A stretch of DNA of 64,000 nucleotides from Planctomycetota bacterium (GCA_016716265.1 JADJWQ010000001.1:1674001-1738000), one strand, 5' to 3'; positions 18,768 through 27,702 are shown, counted from the first letter of the stretch. The notes: a model not told the origin generated them from the letters alone. Translations and numbers: made by a program.

Positions 18768-19420
18768 CACCGAGCGCGAACCGAGCGGACGACTCGGTCG
18801 AGCAGCTGCTGCAGGCCTGGGCCGCAGGCTCGGAATCCGCGCTGGCAGAGCTCGTCGCGCGAGTCGGTCCGAAGGTGCGCAGGCTCGCGAGCGCGCGACT
18901 CGGCGACCGGCTGCGCGCGCGCCTCGACAGCCAGGACATCGCGCAGGACACGCTCATGGCGTTCTTCCGCGATGCGCCCCGGTTCGTCGTGCGCTCGGAG
19001 GCCGAGCTGATCGGCCTGCTGGTGCAGATCCTGGTCAACAACCTCCGCTACCAGAATCGCTTCCACGCCCAGAAGCAGCGCGACATCGCGCGGCAGCAGG
19101 TCATGCCCGACCGGTCGACGGTCGTGTTCGGCGAGGGGCTGGCGGCGCACTCGGAGGGACCGTCGACGCAGGCGGGCAAGGCCGAGGAGGCCTCGCTCGT
19201 CCGCCTGGCGCTCGAGACGCTCGACGCGATCGACCACCGCATCGTCACGATGCGGGTCTACGAGAACGCCTCGTTCCCCGACATCGCGGCCGCCATCGGG
19301 TCGACGGCGGACGCGGTCCGCAAGCGATTCGAGCGAGCCATGCCCCGCCTGGCGCAGAAGCTATGCGCGTTGCGGGAGGGGCGCTTCACCGACTTCATCG
19401 CAGACGACGACGGTCGCTGA
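18752..19420 (+). CDS. ECF-type RNA polymerase sigma factor
   Basis: 222 residues. Sigma region 2 is visible at about 20-90 (QLLQAWAAGSESALAELVARV, DSQDIAQDTLMAFFRDAPRF) and region 4 at about 145-205 (LETLDAIDHRIVTMRVYENASFPDIAAAIGSTADAVRKRFERAMPRLAQKL), with a linker between. It would direct transcription of a specific regulon. Its start is the last unit of the 16-bp repeat that also contains the kinase stop, so translation is probably coupled to the kinase-FGE gene. Together they look like a planctomycete sigma/kinase signalling unit, although here the kinase lies upstream of the sigma gene. No anti-sigma factor is seen nearby. Confidence 0.9.
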   Translation: MDADHPPSANRADDSVEQLLQAWAAGSESALAELVARVGPKVRRLASARLGDRLRARLDSQDIAQDTLMAFFRDAPRFVVRSEAELIGLLVQILVNNLRYQNRFHAQKQRDIARQQVMPDRSTVVFGEGLAAHSEGPSTQAGKAEEASLVRLALETLDAIDHRIVTMRVYENASFPDIAAAIGSTADAVRKRFERAMPRLAQKLCALREGRFTDFIADDDGR

Positions 19421-19469
19421 GGTCGCGGCGACCCCGCAGTGGGTGGCGCAGTCGGTGGCGCGGCCGACG

Positions 19470-20276
19470 TCAGCGCGCGTCGCGGGGAGCCCGACCGGCC
19501 GGCACCGCGACCACCCCGGGCGCTCGATAGAGGTACTCGAGGTGCGCGATGCCCGGCTCGAGGGTCTCCAGCCAGTGGAGGAAGCGATCGACCATCGCCT
19601 CGCCGCGCAGCATCGCACCGTGCTGGGGAGCGATCGTCTCGACGTCCAGCTCGCGCACCATGCGGAGCCACGGCCGGATCACGTCGCGGCAGGGCAGGTA
19701 GCGCTGGTGGAACGGGACGAGCGCGGGCACGTGCGCGTCGAAGTCGGTGACGACCCGCTGTTCGCTGTCCTGCAGCGACGCGCCGAGATCGCCGGTGTAG
19801 AGGATGCGGGACACCGGATCGAACACGTGGAAGTTGCCCGCCGAGTGCATGAAGTGCGCCGGCAGCACGTGCAGCGGTTGGCCGGCGAGCTCGAGGGTGC
19901 AACCCTCGTCGGGGATGCCGTGCAGCCGATCGAGCACGAGGCGGTCGAGACCGAAATGCGCGACGAACCGCAACCACAGCACGGAGATGTGCGCGTCCGC
20001 CGACGTGGTCATCAGCCAGCCGTTGACCGCCGCGACGACGTCGGGGTCCTGGTGTGACAGGAACACGTGACGCAGACGCGCGCCGCCGAGCGCGCGCAGC
20101 GTGGCGGCCAGCACGCGCGAGTAGAACCGCAGCCCGCCCGGGTCGAGGATCATCGCCTCGTCGCCGTGGATCACGAGGTGCTGGTTCGCCTGCACCGCAG
20201 GATCACCGGCCTCGGTCGCGTCCTCGAGGAGGATGTTGCGGTGGTCGGCGCTCTCGAACAGCTCGATGCGGGACAA
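19470..20276 (-). CDS. Metallo-beta-lactamase-fold di-iron (ODP/flavodiiron-like) protein
   Basis: 268 residues with the oxygen-reductase-type MBL fold but no flavodoxin domain. Candidate metal ligands are LSHQDPDVV (in place of HxExDH), LPAHFMHSAGN (His), LYTGDLGASL (Asp) and IAPQHGAML (His). The start NILLEDATEAGDPAVQANQHLVI fits the ODP family, stand-alone relatives of flavodiiron proteins that reduce or sense oxygen. The usual Glu is Asp and the second His of the first motif is Val, so activity may be altered. It is convergent with the ECF sigma gene and divergent from aroA-aroK. No redox partner is adjacent. Confidence 0.8.
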   Translation of the reverse strand: MSRIELFESADHRNILLEDATEAGDPAVQANQHLVIHGDEAMILDPGGLRFYSRVLAATLRALGGARLRHVFLSHQDPDVVAAVNGWLMTTSADAHISVLWLRFVAHFGLDRLVLDRLHGIPDEGCTLELAGQPLHVLPAHFMHSAGNFHVFDPVSRILYTGDLGASLQDSEQRVVTDFDAHVPALVPFHQRYLPCRDVIRPWLRMVRELDVETIAPQHGAMLRGEAMVDRFLHWLETLEPGIAHLEYLYRAPGVVAVPAGRAPRDAR

Positions 20277-20473
20277 TCGATCACCTCACCGGGGGGACTG
20301 GTCGGCGGACGACTTCGTGACCAGGCTGCGGAAGTCGTGCCTCGCTGTCTCATCGGCAGCCGGGCCGCGGCACCCGAAGCGGAACCGTCGGGCCGCCGGA
20401 TCCGCCCCGAGACCTCGACCGCCCGGCCCGGCGCGGCCACACTCGGAACGGGGTCGCCGCCGCGCCCGGTCCC

Positions 20474-22231
20474 ATGCACATCGCTCCGCTCGAACTGCCC
20501 GCCGACACGGTGCTGCGCCTGCCCGGCTCCAAGTCGCACGCGAACCGCGCGCTGGTGCTCGCGGCACTCGGCGCGCGGGCGGGTCGCCGGGTGCTGATCG
20601 AGGGCGCACCGCCCGCCGACGACGTGCGGCTGATGGTCCGTAACCTCGGCCGGCTCGGCTACCGCGCCCGCTGGCAGGGCACCGGCCCGAACGCCACCGT
20701 CGCGGTCGACGGCCTCCACGCGCGCCCCGGGGCGGAAGAAGTCGAGCTCGACTGCGGGCTCGCGGGCACGACGCTGCGCTTCCTGTGCGCGGTGGCGGCG
20801 CTGACGCCCGGCCGCTTCGTGCTGACCGGCGACGCGCGCATGCGCGAGCGCCCGAGCGGACCGCTGGTCGCCGCACTCCGCGCGCTCGGCGCGCGCGTCG
20901 AGGACCGGCACGGCTTCCCGCCGATCCGGATCGAGGGCGGCGCGCTCCGCGGCGGCGAGGTCCGCGTCGGTGCAGCGCTGTCGAGCCAGTTCGCGAGCGC
21001 GCTGGCGCTGGTCGGCGCCGCGCTCCCGGGCGGACTGCGCGTGCAACTCGACGGTCGGCCGGCCTCCTTGCCCTACCTCGAGCTGACCTGCGCGACGCTG
21101 CGTGCGTTCGGCGTCGCCGCGCAGCTCGACGGCCCGTGGCTGACGGTCGCCGAGGGACTCGGCGACGCGCCGGCGTCGGTCGCGGTCGAGGCCGATTGGA
21201 GCGCCGCCGGCCCCTGGCTCACGCTCGCACGGCTGACCGGCTCGCGCATCGCGATGCCGGGGCTCGATCCGGCGTCGGCGCAGGGCGACCGGGCGCTGCC
21301 CGGGCTGCTGGACGCGCTGGACGCGCCGGGCGACCTCGCGCTGGACCTGCGCGACCTGCCCGATCAGGCCATGAACCTCGCGGTCCGTGCGGTGTTCCGC
21401 GGCGGTGCGACGCGCCTGTCGGGGCTCGCCAATCTGCGCCTCAAGGAGTGCGACCGGCTGGCGGCGACGGTCGCGGGACTGCGCGCGGCCGGCATCGCGG
21501 CGGACGAGACCGCCGACGGCTTCGTCGTCCACGGTGGTCGCCCGCGCCACGCTCGGCTCGACACGCTCGGCGACCACCGCATGGCGATCGCCTGGGCGGT
21601 GCTGGGTGCCAGCGGCGCCGGTGCGACCATCGACCATCCCGGCTGCGTCGCGAAGAGCTACCCGTGGTTCTTCGACGACCTCGCCGCGCTGCGCAGCTCG
21701 CCGCGCTGCATCGCGCTGTGCGGGATGCGCGGCGCGGGCAAGAGCGCGCTCGCCACCGCGCTGGGGGCTGCGCTCGGGCTGCCGGTGATCGACACGGACC
21801 GCGCCTTCGAGGCCGAGCGCGGGCCGCTCGACGCGTTCGTCCGTGCGCACGGCTGGCCCGCGTTCCGCGCTGTCGAGGAGCGGATCGTGGCCGCGGCACT
21901 GCAGCCGGGCCGAGTCGTCGCGCTCGGCGGCGGTGCGCTGGAGGCGGCCGCGACCCGCGCGCGGCTGGGCGAGCGGGCGCTGGTCGTCTGGGTGCGCGAG
22001 GATGCCGGGACGCTGATCGCACGGCTGCAGCACGGCGACCGTCCGTCGCTCACCGGTGCGCCGCCGGACGTCGAGGTCCCGGCGGTGCTCGCCCGCCGCG
22101 AGCCGATCTTCGCCGCCGCCGCCGACCTCGCGCTGGCACCGGGCACCGACCTCGCCGCGCGGGTCGCGGCGGTGCGTGCGTGGCTCCAGGCTCGGCCGCT
22201 GCCGCACCGGCCGCGTAGGATGCCGTCGTGA
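20474..22231 (+). CDS. Fused EPSP synthase (AroA) - shikimate kinase (AroK)
   Basis: 585 residues with two enzymes of the shikimate pathway. Residues ~1-412 are 5-enolpyruvylshikimate-3-phosphate synthase: LPGSKSHANRALVLAAL, GLAGTTLRFLCAV, SSQFASALAL, LRLKECDRLAATV and LGDHRMAIAWAV. Residues ~415-580 are shikimate kinase: GMRGAGKSALATALG (Walker A), DTDRAFE, RAVEERIV, VVALGGGALE and RPSLTG. The kinase makes shikimate-3-phosphate, the substrate of the other half, so the fusion joins consecutive steps. The sequence LRSSPRCIALCGMRGAGK runs across the junction without a break. The stop overlaps the aroC start by four bases (GTGA). An aroF-like DAHP synthase is at 56412-57329. Confidence 0.93.
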   Translation: MHIAPLELPADTVLRLPGSKSHANRALVLAALGARAGRRVLIEGAPPADDVRLMVRNLGRLGYRARWQGTGPNATVAVDGLHARPGAEEVELDCGLAGTTLRFLCAVAALTPGRFVLTGDARMRERPSGPLVAALRALGARVEDRHGFPPIRIEGGALRGGEVRVGAALSSQFASALALVGAALPGGLRVQLDGRPASLPYLELTCATLRAFGVAAQLDGPWLTVAEGLGDAPASVAVEADWSAAGPWLTLARLTGSRIAMPGLDPASAQGDRALPGLLDALDAPGDLALDLRDLPDQAMNLAVRAVFRGGATRLSGLANLRLKECDRLAATVAGLRAAGIAADETADGFVVHGGRPRHARLDTLGDHRMAIAWAVLGASGAGATIDHPGCVAKSYPWFFDDLAALRSSPRCIALCGMRGAGKSALATALGAALGLPVIDTDRAFEAERGPLDAFVRAHGWPAFRAVEERIVAAALQPGRVVALGGGALEAAATRARLGERALVVWVREDAGTLIARLQHGDRPSLTGAPPDVEVPAVLARREPIFAAAADLALAPGTDLAARVAAVRAWLQARPLPHRPRRMPS

Positions 22232-23250
22232 CGGCCAACACGTTCGGCGACCTCTTCGCGGTCACGACCTTCGGCGAGTCGCACGGCGCGGCACTCGGGG
22301 TCGTGATCGACGGCTGCCCCGCCGGCATTCCGCTGAGCGAGGCGGACTTCCTGCCGGAGCTCGCGCGGCGCCGCCCCGGGCAGAGCGCGGTCACCACGGC
22401 GCGGGTCGAAGCCGACCGGCCGGAGCTGGTCGCCGGCGTGTTCGAGGGCCGGACCACCGGCATGCCGATCGCGGTGCTGATCCGCAACGAGGGCCAGCGC
22501 TCGTCCGACTACGACCACCTGCGCGACGTCGTACGCCGCGGCCACGCCGACGAGACCTGGGTCCGCAAGTTCGGCGTCCGCGACCACCGTGGCGGCGGCC
22601 GGTCGTCGGGGCGCGAGACGGTGGCGCGCGTGATCGCCGGGGTCGTCGCGCGGCGCGTGCTGCCGGCGGAGGTGCGGATCGTCGGCCACGCGCTGCGCAT
22701 CGGCCCGCACGTCGCCGCGCGCTTCGAGCCCGATTCGATCGAGTCCAATACGGTGCGCTGCGCCGACCCGGACGTCGCGATCGCCATGGAGCGCTACGTG
22801 CTCGAGCTCAAGGAGCGCGGCGACTCCACCGGTGGTGTCGCCGAGGTGCGGGTGCTGAACACTCCTCCGAACCTCGGCGAGCCGGTGTTCGACAAGCTGA
22901 AGGCGCGGCTCGCGGCAGCGTGGCTGAGCGTCGGCGCGGTGACCGGCTTCGCCTACGGCGCCGGGTTCGACGTGGCGGGCATGCTCGGCAGCGATTACGT
23001 CGCCGACCGGGCCCACTTCGGCGGAATGCTGGGCGGGGTGTCGACCGGCGAGGAGCTGCGGCTGTGCGCGAGCATCAAGCCGACGACGTCGATCGGCGAC
23101 GTCGCGCGCAAGGGTCGCCACGATCCGTGCATCGTGCCCCGCGTCATCCCGGTGCTCGAGGCGATGACCGCGATCGTGCTCGCCGACTGCTGGCTGCGCG
23201 ACCGCGCGCGTCAGCGGGACGCGGCGAGCTCGGCGAACGCGCGCAGGTAG
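22228..23250 (+). CDS. aroC: Chorismate synthase
   Basis: 340 residues from a GTG start that overlaps the aroA-aroK stop. It makes chorismate from EPSP using reduced FMN. Family signatures are FGESHGAALGVVIDG at the start, RNEGQRSSDYDHL, RKFGVRDHRGGGRSSGRETVARV, GDSTGGVAEV, and SIKPTTSIGDVARKGRHDPCIVPRVIPVLEAM near the end. Its last 40 bases overlap, tail to tail, the gene at 23211-23621. Together with the fused gene it completes the last three steps from shikimate to chorismate in one transcript. Confidence 0.95.
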   Translation: MTANTFGDLFAVTTFGESHGAALGVVIDGCPAGIPLSEADFLPELARRRPGQSAVTTARVEADRPELVAGVFEGRTTGMPIAVLIRNEGQRSSDYDHLRDVVRRGHADETWVRKFGVRDHRGGGRSSGRETVARVIAGVVARRVLPAEVRIVGHALRIGPHVAARFEPDSIESNTVRCADPDVAIAMERYVLELKERGDSTGGVAEVRVLNTPPNLGEPVFDKLKARLAAAWLSVGAVTGFAYGAGFDVAGMLGSDYVADRAHFGGMLGGVSTGEELRLCASIKPTTSIGDVARKGRHDPCIVPRVIPVLEAMTAIVLADCWLRDRARQRDAASSANARR

Positions 23251-23621
23251 CGCACGACGTCATCCCGCTCGTTGCGCCGCAGATCCCGCTCGCCCGCCGG
23301 CAGCCGCGCGAGCACGTCCGGGTGGTCGAGCTGCTCGAGCCCCTGCACGTGCCGCCGGTCGCAGCCGACCGCGGCGAGCGTCGCGAACAGCTCCTCGACG
23401 TCGTGGCTGGTCTCGGCGCACCGCGCGCGGGCGTGCTCGCTCCACTCGGCGAGCTCCTGGCCGAACGCACGGAGAATCTGGACGTCGCTGCGCTCGGTCA
23501 GCGTCTGCACGAGGTGACCGCAATTGCAACGGCCGACATGCCCCCATTCGTAGCGCGCACCGGCCGCGAGGCGATCGGCGGTGATCTGCAGTGCGCGGGA
23601 CAGCCCGGATGCGTCGTTCAT
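23211..23621 (-). CDS. Conserved small protein with YxWGHxGxCNCGHL motif
   Basis: 136 residues, no signal peptide. The motif YEWGHVGRCNCGHLVQTLT near residue 24 and the ending LPAGERDLRRNERDDVVRYLRAF match a small conserved family that I recall from Bacteroidetes and other bacteria, whose function is unknown. The Cys-x-Cys and neighbouring His residues suggest metal binding, which is inference. Its 3' end overlaps aroC by 40 bases in convergent orientation. The upstream neighbour on the same strand is the candidate selenoprotein. Confidence 0.7.
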   Translation of the reverse strand: MNDASGLSRALQITADRLAAGARYEWGHVGRCNCGHLVQTLTERSDVQILRAFGQELAEWSEHARARCAETSHDVEELFATLAAVGCDRRHVQGLEQLDHPDVLARLPAGERDLRRNERDDVVRYLRAFAELAASR

Positions 23622-23719
23622 GGCGTGGGTCGGAGGAGCGTGCGGAGGGCTTCGACGGGACCGCGCCGGCGGATCCCGTCGGCCGCGGCCGCGTGCTTCG
23701 ACGGGTTGTACCGGGAGCT

Positions 23720-24601
23720 TCAGTGCCGACCCGCGAGTGCGCGCAGGACGGCCGCACGATTGCGCGGGGTGTTCCGCTCCGCGACCGACGGTCGCTCCGG
23801 CTCGAAGCCGACGAGCATGCCGTCACGCAACAGCACCGTCGAGCCCGAGCTCGACCGCTCGAAGATCGCCTGCAGCGGGGCCGGGAGCCCGGCCTCCGTC
23901 GTCTGCCGGACGATCTCCCACCAGGGTTCCCAGTCCGGTCCGAGCACGTGGTCAGGGATCGTGCCGCCGCCGGCTTCGTGCACGACGACTCGCAATCGGA
24001 TCGCCACGCGACCGCGCAGCGCCCGGACCAGCGCGTCGAGCCGCCGGACCTCGGGCAGCGGATCCTGTCAACACAATGACGTCAGGTAGATCAGCTCGGT
24101 GCCCGCGCCGCCGAGCTCCTCCGTGTCGAGCCAGGCACCGAGCCGTGACGGCAGCTCGGGGTCGCTGACGCGCACGCAGATGGGGCCGACGGCCGCGCGG
24201 GACGCCGGCCGTAGGAACACCTCCGGATCGAGCAGCGCGACGCCGAGCCCCGCCGCGACGAACGGTGCGGCCAGCGCGATCGACGGGCGGATCAGCTGCG
24301 CGCCCCCGCCCCAGTCGACCCCGAGCCGTGAAGCGCGCCGGAGCGCACGATAGGCCGTGACCCGGAGCGCGAAGCACGCGGCGAGCGCGAGCGCCAGCCA
24401 CGGCCCGACGCCGACGATCCACCCCCAGGACCGCGACAGGGCCAGCGTGCCGAGGACGAGCACCACCGAGCCCGCCGCCACGCTCCAGACCGGACCGACC
24501 GTCGCCCACCGCCGGCAGTGCGCACAGCGCCCCGCCATCGTCAGCGGCATCAGCCGCCCGACGATGCCTCCGCGGAGCTCGTGGCGTGCACAGCGGGCCA
24601 T
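23720..24601 (-). CDS. Membrane protein with thioredoxin-like domain and in-frame TGA (candidate selenoprotein)
   Basis: Read through an in-frame TGA at 24070-24068, this is a 293-residue protein. The first 177 residues have a CAHC pair at 26-29 and three hydrophobic segments (about 38-56, 60-80, 105-122), then a soluble part. Around the TGA the sequence reads ELIYLTSLC-(TGA)-QDPLPEVRRLDALVRAL, then VAIRLRVVVHEA and STVLLRDGMLVGFEPE. That order (strand, redox Cys, helix, strand, hairpin) is thioredoxin-like. Both halves share one frame and composition. A hairpin with GGUC in its loop follows the TGA at bacterial SECIS spacing. If Sec is inserted it would be residue 178, next to Cys177. Otherwise the gene is a 177-residue protein (24068-24601), perhaps with a separate 95-residue ORF (23720-24007), or is broken by a nonsense mutation. 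It lies 43 bases after the VWA lipoprotein gene. Confidence 0.55.
24041..24070 (-). promoter_or_regulatory. Candidate bacterial SECIS-like hairpin after in-frame TGA
   Basis: On the minus strand, TGA (24070-24068) is followed by CCGCTG (24061-24056), a nine-base loop CCCGAGGTC, and CGGCGG (24046-24041), giving a six-pair stem. The loop contains GGTC, 17 bases after the TGA. From memory, the E. coli fdhF SECIS also exposes GGUC at about this distance. An alternative five-pair stem, GGATC/GGTCC, exists. The first loop bases are C rather than G, which weakens the case. Confidence 0.35.
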
Positions 24602-24644
24602 CGGCCGGGCAGTCTACGCGGACGCGGCCCGGCCCGCGCACAGC

Positions 24645-26459
24645 TCAGCGCGACGACGGCTCGGTCGCGGCGAGGTCGCGCGCCATGCGCACGAGGCGCG
24701 CGAGCCCGGCCCAGTCGCCGTCGGGGTCCGGGCCTTCCGCTGTCGCGAGCAGCGCCAGCACCGCGTCGTAGCCGTAGCCGGGCGCGAGGTGCGGCGAGCT
24801 GCGCAGCAGCATGCCGAACGCCGCGGCCGCTGCGGCGCGCACCGCGTCGCCGGAGCCGGCGGCGAGCGACCGCGCGGCGACCGGCACCTCGAACCGCTCG
24901 CTGCGGTCGGCGTCGGGGTGCTTGTAGCGCACCTTGACGAGCGCGAGCTCGGTCGCGAGCGCGGTCGGGTCGAGCCCGTCCCCCGCGGCCGCCGGCTGGG
25001 CGGCGGGCTGCGGCTCCTGGTAGCGGAGCGGGTCGACGGCAGGCACCGGCGGCTCGACGCCGACCGGCACGATCTCGTAGAGCGCCGTCACGCAATGGCC
25101 CGCGCCGATCTCGCCGCCGTCCTTGCGGTCGTCGTTGAAGTCCGCGGCGGCGAGCTCACGGTTCTCGTAGCCGACCTGGCGATAGCGCGCGACGAACCGC
25201 GGGTTGAACTCGATCTGGATCTTCGCGTCCTTGGCGACGGTCACGAGCGTCGCACCGCTCTGGTCGACGAGCACGCGCCGCGCCTCGTCGATCGAATCGA
25301 TGTAGGCGTATTGACCGTTGCCGTGGTCAGCGAGCTGCTCGAGCGTCGCCTCCTTCAGATTGCCGGTGCCGAAGCCGAGCACCGTCAGGAACACGCCGTG
25401 GTCGCGCTGGTCCTCGATGAGCCGGAGCAGCTCGTCGCGGTCGGTCACCCCGACGTTGAAGTCGCCGTCGGTCGCGAGGATCACGCGGTCGATCGTCTCC
25501 GCACCCTTGCCCTCGCGCGCCAGGCGATAGGCCTCGCGGATGCCCGACGCGCCGTTGGTCGAGCCCCCCGCTCCAAGGCTGTCGATGGCGTCCTCGATCG
25601 CCTGCCGCTCCGCGCCGGCGGTCGGCGGCAGCAGCACGCCCGAGCTACCCGCGTAGGTCACGATCGCGACGTGGTCCTGCGGCCGGAGCTGGCGCGCGAG
25701 CAGCAGCAGACCGCGCTTCAGCAGCGGCAGCTTGTCCGCCGGCCGCATCGAGCCGGAGACGTCGACGAGGAACACGAGGTTGCACGGCGGCACCAGCTCG
25801 CGGGCCACCGGCGGCGCGTGCAGCGCGACCCGCAGCAGCTGGTGGTCAGGCCGCCACGGGCACGGCAGCAGCTCGGTCGCGACCGCCAGCGGGTGGTCAC
25901 CGACGACATCGGCCGCGCCGGGGGTCGCATAGCGGAACCAGTTGACGAACTCCTCCACCCGCACCGCGTCCGCCGGCGGCAATCGACCGGAGTCGAGGAA
26001 CCGCCGCGCATTGCTGAACGAGCCGCCGTCGACGTCGATCGCGAAGGTCGACAGCGGCTCGCGCCGGGGATCGCACCAGCCGTGCTCGGCGATCGCCGCG
26101 TAGTCCTCCGTGCCGAGATCCGCACGGCCGCCATACTTCCCACCCCCGCCGCCGCCCAGCCCGATCGCCGAGTTCCACTGGTTGCTGTCGAACGCGGATT
26201 CGCGGGTCGGCGCGGGGCCCTCCTCGGTGAGCTCCTCGACCTCGGTCTCGACGTCCTGCAGGACGGGCTGGCCCGCGACCTGCGGCCCCGCGTCCGTTGA
26301 TTCGCCCGGAACCGTCTCCCGCCCGGGGGCAGCGCCGCCGCCGTTCTGCTCGGAGTGCGCGGGCACCGACGGCTCGGTTCCGCCGCGGTCGCAGGCGCCG
26401 ACGGCGAGGCCGACGCAGGTCACGAGGGCGGCGAGCGGAAGGCGCGGAACGTGTCTCAT
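24645..26459 (-). CDS. YfbK-like von Willebrand factor type A lipoprotein
   Basis: 604 residues. A lipobox (LAVGAC, Cys at about 23) indicates a lipoprotein. The N-terminal part holds the YfbK-type segment (TFAIDVDGGSFSNARRFLDSG, PPADAVRVEEFVNWF). The VWA domain runs from about 225 with an intact MIDAS (LVFLVDVSGSM near 233, GGSTNGASGI, TDGDFNVG). The C-terminal ~200 residues match the domain following VWA in this family (RYRQVGYENRELAAADFNDD, GEIGAGHCVTALYEI). VWA proteins bind ligands or partner proteins through a metal. It lies 67 bases after the second permease gene of the exporter, so it is probably part of that operon. Its ligand is unknown. Confidence 0.9.
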   Translation of the reverse strand: MRHVPRLPLAALVTCVGLAVGACDRGGTEPSVPAHSEQNGGGAAPGRETVPGESTDAGPQVAGQPVLQDVETEVEELTEEGPAPTRESAFDSNQWNSAIGLGGGGGGKYGGRADLGTEDYAAIAEHGWCDPRREPLSTFAIDVDGGSFSNARRFLDSGRLPPADAVRVEEFVNWFRYATPGAADVVGDHPLAVATELLPCPWRPDHQLLRVALHAPPVARELVPPCNLVFLVDVSGSMRPADKLPLLKRGLLLLARQLRPQDHVAIVTYAGSSGVLLPPTAGAERQAIEDAIDSLGAGGSTNGASGIREAYRLAREGKGAETIDRVILATDGDFNVGVTDRDELLRLIEDQRDHGVFLTVLGFGTGNLKEATLEQLADHGNGQYAYIDSIDEARRVLVDQSGATLVTVAKDAKIQIEFNPRFVARYRQVGYENRELAAADFNDDRKDGGEIGAGHCVTALYEIVPVGVEPPVPAVDPLRYQEPQPAAQPAAAGDGLDPTALATELALVKVRYKHPDADRSERFEVPVAARSLAAGSGDAVRAAAAAAFGMLLRSSPHLAPGYGYDAVLALLATAEGPDPDGDWAGLARLVRMARDLAATEPSSR

Positions 26460-26526
26460 GGGTGACCTCGCAGCGGATCGAACACCGCCGTCGAACGCCG
26501 GCGACCCGACTCCGGTTCAGCGAAGG

Positions 26527-27699
26527 TCAGTGTCGGCGCAGCGCGGTCGTGACCTCCATGCGGGCCGCGCGCCACGCCGGCAGCGCACCGCCGAACACGC
26601 CTAGCGCGACGGCCACGGCGACGGCCCCTCCGATCACCACGCCGGTGATGCGGAACGAGAACGCGAACTCGCTGAAGGTCGCGAAGTTCGTCGTGCCGGT
26701 CTGCACGCCGTCGAGCGGCAGCACCATCAGGACGCCCACGATGCCGCCGAGCAAGCCGAGGAAGCCGGCCTCGAGCAGGAACGACACGAAGATCGCGAAC
26801 GGTCGGAAGCCGGTCGACAGCAGGATGCCCACCTCGCGGGTCCGCGCCGCGATCGACGAGTACATCGCGTTGATGCCGGTGAACACCGCGCCGAGGCCCA
26901 TGACGAGGGTCAGGAAGATGCCGAGGCCGAGGAACACGCCGCTCAGCGCCTCGGTCTGGCCGCTCAGGTAGCTGCGCTCGTCGACGGCCTTGACCGACAG
27001 CCGCTTGTCGGCGGCGAGGCGCTCCTGCAGATCCGCGGCGGTCACGCCGTCCCTCAGCACCCCGATCACGCGGCTGTAGACGGGCCGCTCGAGCGCCGCG
27101 AGGATGCGCTCGGCATCGCCCCACACCTCGGACTCGAATGCGCCAGGGGCCTCGAACAGTCCGACGACCTTGAACGGCGTCAGGTTGAGCCGCAGCGTGT
27201 CGCCGAGCCCGCAATTGCGGATGCGCTCGGCGATGCGCCAGCCGACGATCACCTCGTCGCTGCCCGGCGCGAAGTTGCGACCGCCCTCGCGGACGCGGAG
27301 GTCGTCGCCGTGCACGCGGAACGTTCCCTGCTGCACGCCGCGGATCGGCACGTTGGTCTCACCGCCGTCGGTCTTGCGCAGCCGCACCGCGAGGTAGGAC
27401 TCGGCGGAGGCCAGCGGGCGGCCCTCGGCGTCGACGGCGAACTCCGGCGACTCCTTGATCAGGAGCTCCGAGTCCTCGCGCGACAGACCGCTCTCGCTCT
27501 CCGCTCCCGCACCGGTGCGCAGGATGACTGCCACGTCCTCACGGCCGCGCTCGGTCAGCAGCGTCGCGAAGCCCTGCTGCAACGCGAGCACCGCGGCGAG
27601 CACCGCGACGGTCGCACCGATGCTCACGACGGTCAACGCCGTCGAGCTGCGACGGACGAACAGGCTGCGCCAGTTGTATCGGATCGGCACGAACGCCAT
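26527..27699 (-). CDS. FtsX/MacB-like ABC transporter permease (second)
   Basis: 390 residues. One membrane helix near the N-terminus (TALTVVSIGATVAVLAAVLAL), a periplasmic MacB-type domain (about 45-260), and three C-terminal helices in the FtsX domain (IFLTLVMGLGAVFTGINAMYSSIAARTREVGIL, the usual 'RTREVGIL' turn; FLLEAGFLGLLGGIVGV; ITGVVIGGAVAVAVALGVFGGALPAWRAARM). It starts three bases after the first permease gene ends. With that permease and the ATPase it should form an asymmetric FtsX-type complex that pumps or releases substrates at the inner membrane, such as lipoproteins, peptides or drugs. Confidence 0.92.
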   Translation of the reverse strand: MAFVPIRYNWRSLFVRRSSTALTVVSIGATVAVLAAVLALQQGFATLLTERGREDVAVILRTGAGAESESGLSREDSELLIKESPEFAVDAEGRPLASAESYLAVRLRKTDGGETNVPIRGVQQGTFRVHGDDLRVREGGRNFAPGSDEVIVGWRIAERIRNCGLGDTLRLNLTPFKVVGLFEAPGAFESEVWGDAERILAALERPVYSRVIGVLRDGVTAADLQERLAADKRLSVKAVDERSYLSGQTEALSGVFLGLGIFLTLVMGLGAVFTGINAMYSSIAARTREVGILLSTGFRPFAIFVSFLLEAGFLGLLGGIVGVLMVLPLDGVQTGTTNFATFSEFAFSFRITGVVIGGAVAVAVALGVFGGALPAWRAARMEVTTALRRH

Positions 27700-27702
27700 C
27701 GC

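Noticed and set aside
14319..18770. Very long open frame (1,483 codons) on the minus strand
   Set aside because: It runs antisense to the ELWxxDGT and kinase genes, is extremely Arg/Ala/Gly-rich, and has no domain; it is a chance frame in GC-rich DNA.
23720..24007. Independent 95-residue gene starting at 24007
   Set aside because: It has no upstream ribosome binding site and shares frame and character with the gene just before it; I prefer one gene with an in-frame TGA, though two genes remain possible.
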